Positions 1-11,563 of a DNA stretch of 64,000 nucleotides are shown here, in pieces (position 1 is the first letter of the stretch; the number at the start of each line of letters is the position of its first letter). The stretch comes from Lytechinus variegatus. Taxonomy: Eukaryota; Echinodermata; Echinoidea; Temnopleuroida; Toxopneustidae. A program made the translations under genes and the position numbers. Location of the stretch: contig NC_054744.1 of the NCBI RefSeq assembly GCF_018143015.1, forward strand, positions 3,679,059-3,743,058. The letters run 5' to 3'. Under the pieces are notes generated by a model. It did not search any database and had not been told where the DNA came from. It saw only the letters and a list, made by a program, of their open reading frames with translations.

Positions 1-25
1 GAGTCGGGCCAATTAACATTCAAAA

Positions 26-225
26 CAATAATAATACACTGTCCCACATGCGCTTATCTGTGTTGGTGATCTTCAGTGTGAACATTTTTCAGCGTAGATT
101 TCAAGATTTCACAAAGTTCAGTTTATGTAACTGTACAGATCTAGATCCTCGGTGATATACTGCCTGGTTTTAAAGACTTTCTCATGAAATCCGTGTTTAC
201 TGCAACTACTGGAATTTCTCTTTAA
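26..225. repeat. Dispersed repeat, copy 1 (about 200 bp)
   Basis: A 200-bp block that recurs at 31767-31972 in the same orientation with high identity. Shared phrases include CTGTGTTGGTGATCTTCAGT and CAGCGTAGATTTCAAGATTT. The copies differ by point changes and small indels. No coding potential is seen; the family is unknown to me. Confidence 0.8.
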
Positions 226-1024
226 GAGTACTTAGTAATAATGGGCTCAGCTTTATATTGTTCAAGATTGGTTGCAGCATGGACCTACTACTCTGTCAGA
301 GTAGTAGGTCCATGGTTGCAGAGAGTGCTGGTCGACAGAAAGAGCCAAATGGGCCCAATATTTACAGGTGTCAAAGGAGAAATACAATTATCCATCACAA
401 TATATGATGTATAGGCCCAATAAATACATTTTCTTGTCCAAAAATGCATCTACGTACAGAGCAGAGCACCTTTAAGATTTGCATTCAAACCCAGCAAACA
501 GGGGAAAATTGTGTCACAACACTTTGGCCAAAAGGTTTGTTTTCAGTGAAACATTATACTGTCATGCCTAATCATGTTCATTCACATTAATCATGAGAAC
601 AACATTAAAGACACTCGTCTGAAAAGACATCACAGCTATCTTGGAGACATCCAAACCTTGGCATCAGATGCCTAAAAGCTAAACATTCTGACACTAAGTA
701 CTCTCTAAAATAGCCACCCATCAGTCTGTATTTTCTCTCTGCAGCTAGACATGTTGCAGATGTCCACCCAATCCTGAATTATAATTCGGCTGTTGAAAAG
801 TAGGTACACGCTCTGGGACTTCCAGGCAAAATTGAAATGAAAATTGATAAATAGCCAGGCCAAGCCTGCCCCTCTGATCGAACAGAAACCATGAAGGGTC
901 CATCTCCATCAGCCCAGTTTATCAAATTATCCTGCTATATCTGATCCTGCAACCCATTCAGAACAATCTTCTGAAGTGGGTGTTTCATAAAGCTGTTTGT
1001 ACGAATGACTGAACGAAGGACTTG
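226..1024. other. Non-coding stretch
   Basis: No gene recognised. It holds the perfect palindrome at 278-314, listed separately, and a stretch near 980-1020 resembling one arm of the hairpin element at 61927-62110 (GGGTGTTTCATAAAGCTGTT). An acceptor-like pyrimidine tract ending CTCTCTGCAG at about 741 is followed by a short open frame but no supporting protein similarity. Confidence 0.5.
278..314. repeat. Perfect 37-bp palindrome
   Basis: An 18-nt arm (278-295, CATGGACCTACTACTCTG) and its exact complement (297-314) are separated by a single T. The word GGTTGCAG occurs just outside both ends, at about 270-277 and 314-321, as a direct repeat. It may be a foldback insertion with target duplication or a replication-slippage product. 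Confidence 0.9.
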
Positions 1025-1291
1025 GGCCCCATCTTACAAAGATTTGCGATGGATTGGATCATAACTCTATGGAAATCCATCAGTGTCATATTTTTTCTAC
1101 AGGAACTTTGCAAAATGTCCTTTGTAAACAAAGGAGATCACACCAAATTGTCAAGAAATCAATGACTTTATGGATATACATTCATATCTAGATTTTTTTT
1201 TTAAATAAACATGCATTTCATATGTTGACTTTGCTGGCTTCCATAGTTGTGATTGATCCGATCAATCGCAACTCTTTGTAAGACAGGCCCC
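1025..1291. mobile_element. MITE, GGGCCCC/CTTACAAAG family, copy 1
   Basis: About 267 bp bounded by inverted ends of the type GGGCCCCATCTTACAAAG and CTTTGTAAGACAGGCCCC. The interior includes GGAAATCCATCAGTGTCAT. Related copies lie at 5658-5924 (same orientation) and 6876-7143 (opposite orientation). It is non-coding and looks like a non-autonomous DNA transposon; the superfamily is not assigned. Confidence 0.75.
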
Positions 1292-1636
1292 TGATGTATA
1301 TAATTTAACACAAGGATCACCAGTCTTTCATAAGGTCGCTCGCAAGTTACAAACAGTTATGTAAAACTTCCCCAGGATTACATAGAATTCATCGCCATGC
1401 GGGTTACAATCTTGGGAGCCATTTCACAAAGCTGTTTGTATAGTAATGAGCAGTGTGGTTACGAGCAGCCGTATGAACAAACTTACAAAGAATCTTGAGA
1501 CCTGGCAAACTCAGGATGATGTAGACCCACATACATGTATGAGAGGGTTTTTTTTACAGAAATATATCGAGTACGTGTAACGGTGTTGGATTATTCAATT
1601 TTCTTAAAGCCTAGACCTGCAAACTTCCCTATTCCT

Positions 1637-2141
1637 TTAAAGGGGAAGTTCACCCTGACAAAAAGTTTATTGTAAAAATAGCAGAAAAAAATAATAAAAA
1701 TATTGCTGAAGGTTTGAGAAAATTTCATCAAAAGATTAAAAAGTTATTAGAATTTCAATTATTTGATTTGTGACGTCATATGCGAGCAGCATTCCTACAT
1801 AGCGAATGGTAAAAAATCAATGAAATGTCATTTTCTCAGAAAATTGAAAATGGTTTTCACTGTACCTTTTGTATATCAATAGACAAATCACTTCACACCC
1901 GATCATGAATAGAAAACAAAATTAAGTCGTCAGGAACCATACAAAATTTGAAATTCATGCATTTTATATTACATAACACATGGGGCAGCGGCTCGTTTAT
2001 GACGTCACAAATCCATAACTTTGAACTCTAATAACTTTCTTACTCTTTAACGGATTTTCCTCAAACCTTCACCAATATTTTTTACTATTTTTTCTGCTAT
2101 TTTTACAACAAAGTTTTCTTCAGGGTGAACTTCCCCTTTAA
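1637..2141. mobile_element. TTAA-flanked foldback MITE, family A copy 1
   Basis: A 505-bp element bounded by TTAA on each side, with perfect 20-bp inverted ends (AAAGGGGAAGTTCACCCTGA). The two halves are partly complementary. TTAA target duplication is the signature of piggyBac-type transposases, so this is probably a piggyBac-mobilised non-autonomous element. A near-identical copy is at 4692-5204 and a deleted relative at 28736-28905. Confidence 0.8.
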
Positions 2142-3123
2142 TAGAAGTTGCTTTCTTCAAGGCTCCATGCTTTCTTCATTACTAGGAACCTATCTACCTG
2201 TTGCAATGAATAAGTTATTGCAATATAATTGTTAAAATGTAAAATTTGTTGCTGCACATTAGAGCTTCATCATTCAGAATCAAAGTGACTGTATACATGT
2301 AGCTGATGCCATTCAAATTCAAATTTGACTCTGCAGATATTTGTGTAGGATAATGAGACAGAATGAAAAGGTTCCTCAAATGTGTTTTCTTACCATGAAC
2401 AGAGGGTATATTCCCATGTAGTCCATTCTCCAATAAAGATTTAGAAATTACACCTCCATCTGTCGCTCCTTGGCTTCCCACATCACAGAGTTAAATCTTT
2501 CCGATCATTTGGCACAATTAAAAAACACTTTTGAATAAATTCCACTCTCCAAAAGATGGTCAGGTATAATCTTAGCTGAGGAGGTGTCCATCCCATTGTG
2601 ACAACAAAAAAAATCAAATATACTACTCCATACAGTGGAATAAATGTTAATGGATAAATAATGAATCACGCATTTTCAATTTCACAATACAAAGTCTAAT
2701 TCCAGCCAGGCTCCTCCCACTCAAAGCAAAATTCTTCCTGAAGCACTCAGATTCTGACATGAACGATTTAATTCCAAACAGGCCTGTTCTGCCACGGTTT
2801 GTTTGGGGGTATTTCGAAGCTGAACTCTAGGAAGAGAATAGATGTGGTCTACGCTCGCATTTTAACAGATGACAAATTTAATCAGGAAACTATAATAAAG
2901 CAGTGCAAAATATATAGGGTGCACGTGCGTGCCTCCCCTGAACTACTCTCAAGCTTTGTGTGTGTGAGAGGGGGAGACGAAGAGGGGGTGGGGGGATGGG
3001 GATGATAGATTGTTTTGTGATTCATTTGGTATTTATGGGACCACTTCCTGCAGTTAATAGGGCTGGAAATTATATCTCTTAAAGAATATGATCTATGATA
3101 ATCTTCCCCTTGTGGATGAAGGT
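2142..3123. other. Non-coding stretch with a weak exon-like segment
   Basis: No identified gene. On the minus strand an open frame with peptide text GATDGGVISKSLLENGLHGN ends at a good donor (ATG/GTAAGA, plus-strand about 2390-2396). No convincing acceptor with a pyrimidine tract lies before it, so it is not called an exon. A G-rich simple tract lies near 2965-3003. Confidence 0.4.
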
Positions 3124-3550
3124 GCGTTCAAGCCATTTTTCTAAGTCAGAATCACAAGCATGAATCACAAATTGAAACGTAAACATGAAAGTTTGGGAGA
3201 GTATCAATTTTTCCTTTTTTTTCAAGCCCACCCACTGTACATTGCTGATCAATTGATTTTTTCTTGAAGCTTAAAATCACAAAAGATAAATCACAAACCC
3301 TAAGCGCAAACATGAAATAGGGTCATTTTGGGAGAGCATTCAATCGTATCATTTCTTCTTCTTTCAAGCCCAACCACTGCGCAGCGTTGATCAATCAATT
3401 TCCTAATGCTGAAAATGGAACCACAAACAGGATTCAGAAAAATCGAAATACAATCATGAAAAGGGTTAATTTGAGAGAATGTAAATCGTTTTGTTTCTTA
3501 CTTTTTTAAAGCCCACCCAATGTGCATCACAGATCAATTAGTTTGACCCA
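3124..3550. repeat. Tandem repeat, three units of about 142 bp
   Basis: Three consecutive diverged copies, anchored by CAAGCCCACCCA-like words at about 3223, 3365 and 3508. Each unit runs from AATCACAA...CATGAAA...GGGAGAG through a pyrimidine run to GATCAATTGATTT. Non-coding. Confidence 0.75.
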
Positions 3551-4691
3551 GGAAGTTACGGTCACTTCGGAGTGCACAAGTATCGATGCATGTGCAAACT
3601 GGAAGGACGCTGGTATTAAAATCAGGATTGAATATCTGTTGCGTCAATTGATGGTTGAAGGTAGGGTATAAAGAATAGGTTTTTTTCACCTTTTTCCAGC
3701 ATTCCAACTTTCGAGATTGCATTTTGAAAGACATATACACACACAAGTGTTTATGACAAATGAATAATTGTTTGAATGCAACCCAGCTTTGAATTCAACA
3801 TATAAAAAAAACATTTTTCGGGGGAAAAGTGTCACATGAATGCAGCCTCAGGCTACAGATCTGTCAAGCTCTTTCATGAGCTGAACGATGAAATCATATC
3901 ATGAAGTAATCAACCACAATGGAATAAAATGATCAATGACTTCTAAAATATCATATTAGGAGGATTAGGCTCAATGTGATTGAGGAACATCTCACATTTC
4001 TGACAAATACAGTGTGTTGTTAAGACTTGCAGTAGCTTTGCACTAAACAAATAACACAATTATTCAATGTTGTGTTGATGGAGTTTTCAGAATTTTTTAA
4101 TTCTGTTTAATCATCATTAAATATTTTCCCCTATTGAAGCACATCTGGGTATCCCCTTTAAAAAAGGATCAAGCCTAAATTCCGAACACATATCTACTGC
4201 AGCAGAGCAAGGCATAATTTTTGTGACCTTTACACGCAAGCAACGCTTGGAGATACTTCAGTCCCAACATAATAGAAAAGGAGACAAGAAGAATTAAAAA
4301 CATTTCTTATATTTTAGAAGGGGGAAGAACTATACATGTATTAAAGGAGATAGAAAAATAGGATCTGTCCGTGAACCATGTAATCAATTTCTTTAATAAA
4401 GTTCAGTTTGGCGAACAGGAGGTGTAGAAAGGCCAGCAGCTGAACGCATGGTGTGTGATTATTAGTGCGCATCATTGGCGAGAAAACGCTTGAGCATCAT
4501 AGAGTGCTTTCACACAAGGGCAAAGTTAATAGTAATAACTGTTAATTTGCAACATATTGTAATAATAGTAGTTTGAACCGCTTGATCATGGAATTATGAA
4601 TTACTAAACCCTCATATTTCTAAGTAATATTCTGTCAATGAGAGGCAATTTAGAGTTTCATGTAAAATTCAATTGTAACTCTACTCAATAC
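3551..4691. other. Non-coding stretch
   Basis: AT-rich sequence without a recognised gene, RNA gene or repeat family. Confidence 0.5.
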
Positions 4692-5204
4692 TTAAAGGGA
4701 CTCACAGAAGTTCACCCTGACAAAAAGTTTATTGTAAAAATAGCAGAAAAAATAATAAAAAGAAATGACGAAGGTTAGAGAAAAATTCATCACATAATTA
4801 AAAAGTTATTAGAATTTCAATTATTTGATTTGTGACATCATATGCGAGCAGCATTCCTACATAGCGAATGGTAAAAAAATCAGTGAAATGTCATTTTCTC
4901 AGAAAATTGAAAATGGTTTTTACTGTACCTTTTGTATATCAATAGACAAATCATTTCACATCCGATCATGAATAGAAAACAAAATTAAGTCATCAGCAAC
5001 CATATAAAATTTGAAATTCATGCATTTTATATTACATAACACATGGGGCAGCTGCTCGTTTATGACGTCACAAATCCAAAACTTTGAACTCTAATAACTT
5101 TCTTATTCTTTAACGGATTTTCCTCAAACCTTCACCAATATTTTTTACTATTTTTTCTGCTATTTTTACAACAAAGTTTTCTCCAGGGTGAACTTCCCCT
5201 TTAA
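4692..5204. mobile_element. TTAA-flanked foldback MITE, family A copy 2
   Basis: A close copy of the element at 1637-2141, again between TTAA tetranucleotides. The left terminal repeat is damaged (AAAGGGACTCACAGAAGTTC) while the right end is intact. Non-autonomous, probably piggyBac-mobilised. Confidence 0.8.
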
Positions 5205-5281
5205 CTCGACTCACACAAAACCATAACATAATATGAGACACAGAAAGGAAGGCACTTTCAAACAAAACTTTCTGGTTTTAC

Positions 5282-5525
5282 AACCGAAATGAAGCCTCGG
5301 CATTTGGATTAGCATAAACTGCTATAGAAATGAAGCACTGTAGCACTGGAGTCAGTTTGCACTCATGTGAACAACCCCTATTTGCACTGTAGACACAAGA
5401 AAATGCTTGAACGTCTTCTGCATCCAGTGCCCATGTAAAGTGCAGAAGTCTAGTAGAAATTGAAATGGTCAATATAAAACTTTCTTTCATTAGATGCAGG
5501 GAAGTTGTCACGAAGGGCATAGCCA
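5282..5525 (-). CDS. Candidate internal exon of an unidentified minus-strand gene
   Basis: A 244-nt open segment on the minus strand between a possible acceptor (TTTGCTAG, plus 5526-5533) and a plausible donor (GTAAAACC, plus 5274-5281). The translated text has a protein-like composition rather than low complexity, for example LLHFTWALDAEDVQAFSCV and CKLTPVLQCFISIAVYANPN, with five cysteines. If the donor is not used, the frame ends at a TAA immediately after (terminal exon, plus 5278). The family is not recognised. It could belong to the same transcription unit as 13432-13593, but phase continuity cannot be shown. The acceptor's pyrimidine tract is poor, which is the main weakness. Confidence 0.35.
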
Positions 5526-5657
5526 CTAGCAAATTTGATATGACCTTTTACTATTTGGACTGGCCTTCTATTTAAAGGAATAATTAACTTTGCAGAAAGT
5601 AGCAAAATTAGCTTCTGATGGAATCAGAGGTACAGTGTATCTTTTCCTCGTACACCT

Positions 5658-5924
5658 GGGCCACGTCTTACAAAAGTTACGATTGATCCAATCAATCATA
5701 ACTCTATGGAAATCCATCAGTGTCATAATTTTTTCTAAAGGAAATTTGCACAATGTACTTTGTAAACAAAGAAAAGCACAGTGAATTTTCGAGAAAACAA
5801 TGAATGCATGAATATACATCATAGAAAATATTTTGAACAAACATGAAGAATACATATTGATGTTACTTGCTGTCCATAGTTGCGATTGATCGGATCAATG
5901 GTAACCCTTTGTAAGACGGGGCCC
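5658..5924. mobile_element. MITE, GGGCCCC/CTTACAAAG family, copy 2
   Basis: Same family as 1025-1291, with ends GGGCCACGTCTTACAAAAG and CTTTGTAAGACGGGGCCC. The shared interior phrase GGAAATCCATCAGTGTCAT is present in the same orientation. Small open frames inside are incidental. Confidence 0.75.
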
Positions 5925-6875
5925 AGAAAAATTAAGACGGAATGGAAGTCTTGAACCAAAAAGGCAGCAAACGATAGAGGTTTGCCGTATAGTTCATTGA
6001 CATTTGCTCTGGCAACAATTGCTCTACTCTAAATTCCAAACACTATCGAATGACCAACTTCAACCCTGGCCTACCCAACCCTAAACCTAATATAAAACCC
6101 TATTGCGACCCCAACCCTACAACAAATAGACGAAATTAAGCCCTTCACTGGAGCAAAAGTCTTGTCACCAGCCACATACATGTACCATGCCCATGAGCAC
6201 CTAGCAGACAGACAACACGAGTTGCCAAGTGCAATGGTGGGCAAGTCATCAGAATTTTTAATGGTGTACTTTATCACAACATATGACAGATATCATCATG
6301 AAATACTGACTTGACAGGCATACGTACACGTTTCATTCATAGCAGTCTATTTATTCTTTCTACATTACCTCCATTTTTTCTCAAATTCTGTTATTGAGAT
6401 AACCATGATTAGTTTTGTCAATTACCTGAAGAATCTTGCAGAAACTGATGAAAAATACATCTATGACGTATTCCATGAAGGAAATATTCAAGGCCGAAGA
6501 TGAGTTTTTCAAAAAAAACAAGATATGAATGCCATAATACTGCAGGGTACATCATCCCAATTCCTCAATTATGATCATAAAAATATTGGAGAACAGGGCT
6601 CCCTTTCATTCAAATGGACCTGAATGGAACAACGACAAGTGTTGCTATTGGTCCATCGGTTCGAAGCAGGTATTTGAGACCTGTGCCTATGACCCCATTC
6701 TCATTCAAGTCCTATATAGTTAGTTTAACGTGTGGTTTCAAATTTTGTGCAAAACATGTTAAACTCCACTGAGAGCGTCCCCCTACATGCAGCAACAAGA
6801 CCACTTTACATGAGGTGGTTCTGGAAACCAGTTCAGGAGATCATGGACCTAATAGGTCCATGAGGATGGTTTGAG
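5925..6875. other. Non-coding stretch with degenerate repeat remnants
   Basis: The part near 5990-6120 (GACATTTGCTCTGGCAACAATTG and a run of AACCCTA-like words) resembles the reverse complement of about 13100-13250 and, weakly, 43850-43990, so it is an old dispersed repeat. About 6690-6845 has words of the CCGTTCTCACTAC family (AACGTGTGGTTTCAAATTTT, GGTGGTTCTGGAAACCAGTT). No gene seen. Confidence 0.45.
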
Positions 6876-7143
6876 CGATCTTACAAAGGGTTGCGACTGA
6901 TCCAACTGCAAATACATGCATGGAAAGCCAGCAAAGTCAGCATAAATGCATGTTTATTCAAAACAATTTCTAGATATGAATGTACATCCATAAATTCATT
7001 GATTTCTTGACAATTTGGTGTGTACTCCTTTGTTTTATACAATGGACAGTTTGCAAATTTCCTGTAAAAAAATTATGACACTGATGGATTTCCATAGAGT
7101 TACGTTGATTGGATCAATCGTAACTCTTTGTAAGATGGGACCC
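6876..7143. mobile_element. MITE, GGGCCCC/CTTACAAAG family, copy 3 (inverted)
   Basis: Opposite-orientation copy: ATGACACTGATGGATTTCC lies near its right end, and the ends are GATCTTACAAAGGG and CTTTGTAAGATGGGACCC. The 120-codon plus-strand open frame at 7015-7377 starts inside it and is not regarded as a gene. Confidence 0.75.
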
Positions 7144-7740
7144 AGTTCAAGTTGGTATACTAAAAATGTGGTCTATGTGGGTCTGATATGTTTCACGTAT
7201 CTGCTGAGTTCCCCACCTTTCTTTCAGATTGACCATTTACAATGTAGCCTCATTAACCAGGGAATGACAAACTCCAATTTGATATTGGTCATCAATACAT
7301 GTCAAATAAGTCACTGTAAACCTGTTGGGAGTGGTTTCACAAAGTATCATAACATCACACTAATACAATGTACATAAGTGAGAGTGGGGGTAAGCCCCTC
7401 CAATTTTACAGGGCTAAGAGCACTTTAAGCACCAAAAAGGGCTCGCACGACAAATTGTATGGTACTATTTGGCACTGCTAAAAGGCAAGGTTAGCTGGCT
7501 AATATTGAGGTGTTAAAATAGCCAGGTAATTTTGGTGCTATGAGCTGAAACCAAATCAAGTTTCTAGGAAAGTGGCCAATAAGTGGGGCTATGCATTTAT
7601 AGCCGCTCACAGACAACATAGTTTTAAAATTGAAAATTCATTTTTAACACGTGACTTTCTTTATTAAAGTCACCTTCAGCGCTTTGTGAAAAGTTCATCA
7701 GAGGTGCGTGTGGGAACAGATGGTGTTCACTTTGAGACTA
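7144..7740. other. Non-coding stretch
   Basis: No gene, RNA gene or defined repeat recognised. Confidence 0.45.
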
Positions 7741-8121
7741 ATACCCCTTTCATAAACCCAATTATGCTGCTAATAGCAGCATAATTTGGTCGTAAAATCG
7801 GAGGACTAGAGTTATCCGCATTATTTTGATGCTGCTATTATCCGCATAATAGCAGCATCGGGACCAGATTTTTTTACTTTATGAACGCATTTCCAAATAA
7901 TGCGGATAATTGCCATGGTGCAGTCACAAGGTCACCCTTTCCCAACACCACCGCATCGGAGGGGGCGTGTCCAGTTGTGATGACGATTATCCGCCTTTTT
8001 CAGGACGGGCGCTCGTAAAAATAGTGCGGATTATTTTCGGAGTTTGTGAACGCAATTTTTATTGAATTATCCGCATTACTCTTAGGCGGCTAATTGGAGG
8101 ATGGGTTTATGAAAAGGGTAT
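7741..8121. mobile_element. MITE, ATACCCCTTTTCATAAACC family, copy 1
   Basis: A 381-bp element with about 20-bp inverted ends (ATACCCCTTTCATAAACCCA and its complement). It has an internal hairpin of AATAGCAGCAT words and many ATTATCCGCAT words on both strands. Copies at 32253-32644 and 44337-44728 share the GC-rich core CATCGGAGGGGGCGTGTCCA. Non-autonomous DNA transposon; I could not settle the target duplication. Confidence 0.85.
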
Positions 8122-9429
8122 TAATGTACCCTTTGACGGTCTCATGCCACAGAGCATGAAGGAGGGCATAAGTAGACATACCGATAATTGATATATCTTC
8201 ATCTCTATCTAATGCATGGGGGGTATGCATGGAATCTATCTATTTGTTTGTCCGACTTCTGACCAATGTGACAACCCTCATTGGAAATGAAACAGCTTGG
8301 GTAGTCTCATCTTTCAGACCCTAGGCTGTTATAGTGTACGTCCCATATAGCGCTATAAACGAACTTAGGATACATTTTACCACAGTTTAGCAACTGAATA
8401 ACAAGGATGAAAGTACACACTATTAAAAGACAATGATATGAACAAAATAACAATCGTGGTCGTATTCACAAAGAACATTTTCTTTAGGAAGAAAGTCTAA
8501 CAAAAAATCTACATGTACATTGCCTGTAACGATTGTGAAAAATGCAAGCACATAGAAGCTTGAAAAGCAGAAGAATATGACTTTTATGGTCTGCATTTCT
8601 TCTTCTAACTATGACATGAAATCAGAAGCAAATCGAAATATCATTTCCAAGAAAAATAAATTATCATTCCCAAACACATCCATGACACAATTTTGTGATG
8701 ATTTGTCTTGATTTTACTTTAAATTGCGAAGAATAAAAACTTTGCTGGTTTGGTGGGGAAGAAATGGGGCAGAATCAAATAGGCAATGTTCAACAAAATA
8801 AGTTCTATATCAATGAAGGCCTACTTCTCTTGTGTTAAAACAATTTTCCTTTGACAAAGATTGGCCTCATATCACCATAACATAGTCGGCTTGGCATGAA
8901 ATTGGTTATGGTACAAATGAGAGGAAAAAGACTAAATGAACCATGTCTCAAATGCACATACCCCCACCACGCATCGTCCTACAGGACGCCCACACAGATT
9001 TCCCTCTAAAAATGCCAAGAGAAGAAACGATAGACTTTGTCCCCTGCATACGTAAAAAAAATAAAGTTTTGATGACCATATAGCTGTTTTTTTTTACTAA
9101 TTATTAGTAGATGAATCCTGAGCTACTTTATCAATCAAAATACAGCTATAACCATCCATCTCCTGACAACTATCACAGGTGAATAATAATCAAATAAATA
9201 AAACATAATATTACATATACACCAACAGACCTAATATGTAGGCATTTATTTTCTGTGTTCTTTACTACTGATAATAAATTGATTAAAAATGGCCACTTGC
9301 GCGGCACTCATATCGGTCTCCTCATGGCGCCTGCTATTAAAGTGTAGTAACTCTGTCACAGCTGAGATGGTAGCCGACAAAGTTCCTCCACATTGCACTC
9401 AACATACTCAAAATCATATATCTTTTCCT
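8122..9429. other. Non-coding stretch
   Basis: AT-rich sequence with no recognised gene or repeat family. Confidence 0.45.
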
Positions 9430-9540
9430 GGTTGAAGAGTGGCAAATGTATAAAATGTCTTTACAAAGGACAGTAGTGCTAAGGTGGGATTAGAACCCCA
9501 GACCTTGTGATTCAACATCCAAAGACTTATCCGCAGATTC
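9430..9540 (-). mobile_element. tRNA-type SINE fragment
   Basis: The reverse complement matches the head and middle of the SINE at 19598-19872. It shares the tRNA-like word GAATCACAAGGTCTGGGGTT, a pol III B-box-like segment, and the GTGCT...GGACTTTGTAAAGACATTTTATACATTTGCC region. The 3' half with the ATT tail is missing. Confidence 0.55.
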
Positions 9541-9562
9541 ACAACATACATGTAATTCTATG

Positions 9563-10010
9563 AGGCCGTTCTCTTACGCTTTCTAAAACTAGTGAACTGG
9601 AAACCGATTCAGGACACCAGTTTGGAAGATCGCTTTGCCAGCGTTCCCACTTGGTCACACGAAAGTTGTTTTCTAAATCACTTCACATAAAACGCTGTTG
9701 TTGCTATGGAAACACTCTCAGTGGGGTGACATGTTTTCGTATGAAATTCGTAACCGCAGCTCAGGCATCCTACACCTGTCGTGTGGAGTAGAGCAATCAG
9801 AATGTGCGAAGATTGCTTCCCGAAGAACGGTTGTGTCCTCACGCTAAAGCCAGTTTAAGGAGGCAAAGCGATCTTGAAAACTCGTTGCAAGGTGGTTTTC
9901 TGAACCGGTTTGGAGGATCGCTTCCAAGATCGCTTCAACCGTTCTCACTTCACGTTCCACTAAACTAGTTTCCAGTAAAACTAGTTTTAGGAAAGTAGTG
10001 AGAACGGTGT
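9563..10010. mobile_element. MITE, CCGTTCTCACTAC family, copy 1
   Basis: About 450 bp with inverted ends related to CACTGTTCTCACTAC / GTAGTGAGAACGGTGT. Internal phrases such as AACTAGTTTCCAGTAAA, AAGATCGCTTTGCC and CTCAGTGGGGTGACATGTTT are shared with 15842-16211 and 18126-18522. Two small minus-strand open frames inside are incidental. Confidence 0.8.
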
Positions 10011-11126
10011 ATACCATTTTCACTCCATCGTGTGAATGAGGTGCTATACAGCCGCGAAACCTTTGGATAGGTGACAAACACCTCCCTCTTTATCTCTCTC
10101 TTCTCTTTTAGATGAAGACTTGAGGGATTTTGGTTGGCATTAGAAGGACATTCTTCCTCCTCCCACATGAATGAGATCCAATGCTATGACCTTTATGGCC
10201 AAGGCTGACTGCCTTCAAGAATTCATCCATCCTCCAATATCCTCCTCAAAGAAATGGTTGGACAGCACACGAGCACATTGTGATGGATAATGAACGTCTT
10301 GTACAGTTACATGTACAGTTCGGAAATGGACATCGAAGAATTTTACATTAATTCACAAAAAATCTTATAATTTCAATTTATATCATTTCTCTCCATTCTA
10401 TCTATCAATGCAAGTTTCTGATACAGAACAGATATATATCAACCAATCCTTTTACACATAGCTTGTACACACATAGGAATAGACTTGACAAATCTTAACA
10501 TTCAATTTCCAATTAGCAAAATTGCATTTGTATTAATTCTATAAATTATCAAGTTTCAGATTAAAAATAGCTCTAATATTATTCAATTGGTTTATGAACA
10601 GAACACACAGCTTTCCTCCAAAAAAAAAATAACCAAGGCAAAGCCCAAATGATCTAAAAGTTCTAATATAGGCCTAAAATATTGTGTAACTCAAAAACAA
10701 AAAGTAAATTTGGAAAGAACAGAGGACAGGAAAATAGCCCCATACAGAATTTTTTTTTGCAGGAGTGAACTACGATAAGTTGACACAAATGTACAAATTA
10801 ACTTTTTTTAAACTCTATAAAAATTAAATGAGAAATATTTTTATTCAGCATATATTTTTATAACATCACACCTCAAGGAAGTAAATTATCAGCCAAGAAT
10901 ATGTTTATCCTCCAACATACATGTATAGGCCTACGTATGACAATGTTGGGAAAAAAAATATTGTGATCCTTCATCTCCCGGATTCGAGACGTGTAATTTG
11001 AGCCAATGTCTCCATTCACCAACACATGTTGATGTGCAATTTAATATCCCTGTATAGTATTTATTTTACAACTCTCTAAAAAAGGTCTCTATGTCAGGAA
11101 AATACTGACAATTACATGTAACTTCA
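10011..11126. other. Non-coding stretch
   Basis: A pyrimidine tract ending TCTCTTCTCTTTTAG at about 10111 resembles an acceptor on the plus strand, but the following frame closes quickly. No gene, RNA gene or recognised repeat. Confidence 0.45.
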
Positions 11127-11563
11127 ACTGATGCCTCAGTCACATTTGCTCTACGGCGAGTCAAAAACAGCTGTTTTTTTTTATTTATTTATTTATTAGA
11201 ACATATTTAATCAGGTACAAAAGATCAGTATAAAACTGTTTTTTAACAATGACCTGATGAAAACATAAAGAACAACATAAATCATCACATCATACATGAA
11301 AATATAGTCAAAATCTAAATCAAAGATAACAATACTTAGTAACATAAATAAACAAATATTGTTACTTAAATGATAATATGAATCAAACTAAAATATTTTA
11401 AATTATTAAAAGGGAACAGTAACTAATTTTAATACTACTAAAAACAGCTGTTTTATTCATTCTTACTCATGCCACCTATGTCTAGCTGGTAAAAAAAATG
11501 TTAAAACGGCTGTTTTCAACTCATCGTATGGCCGGCAGCCAGAGAGCAAATGTGTCCGAGGTA
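11127..11563. mobile_element. Inverted-repeat element interrupted by a younger insertion
   Basis: Inverted ends ACCTCGGACACATTTGCTCT-like (right, complement) and GCCTCAGTCACATTTGCTCT (left) each continue into CAGCTGTTTT words. The element would be about 160 bp without the insertion at 11178-11439. Non-coding MITE. Confidence 0.6.
11178..11439 (-). mobile_element. Retroposed fragment nested in a MITE, 15-bp target duplication
   Basis: A 262-bp insertion flanked by the exact duplication AAAAACAGCTGTTTT (11163-11177 and 11440-11454). Its left end is T-rich followed by (TTTA)n. Read on the minus strand it therefore ends in an A-rich/(TAAA)n tail, as expected for target-primed insertion of a 5'-truncated LINE or a SINE. 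No coding sequence remains. Confidence 0.7.

Noticed and set aside
742..797. Plus-strand 56-nt segment between CTCTCTGCAG and GTAGGT
   Set aside because: Too short, and no neighbouring exon or recognisable peptide.
2390..2478. Minus-strand exon-like segment with donor GTAAGA
   Set aside because: No pyrimidine-tract acceptor, and an in-frame stop lies just upstream.
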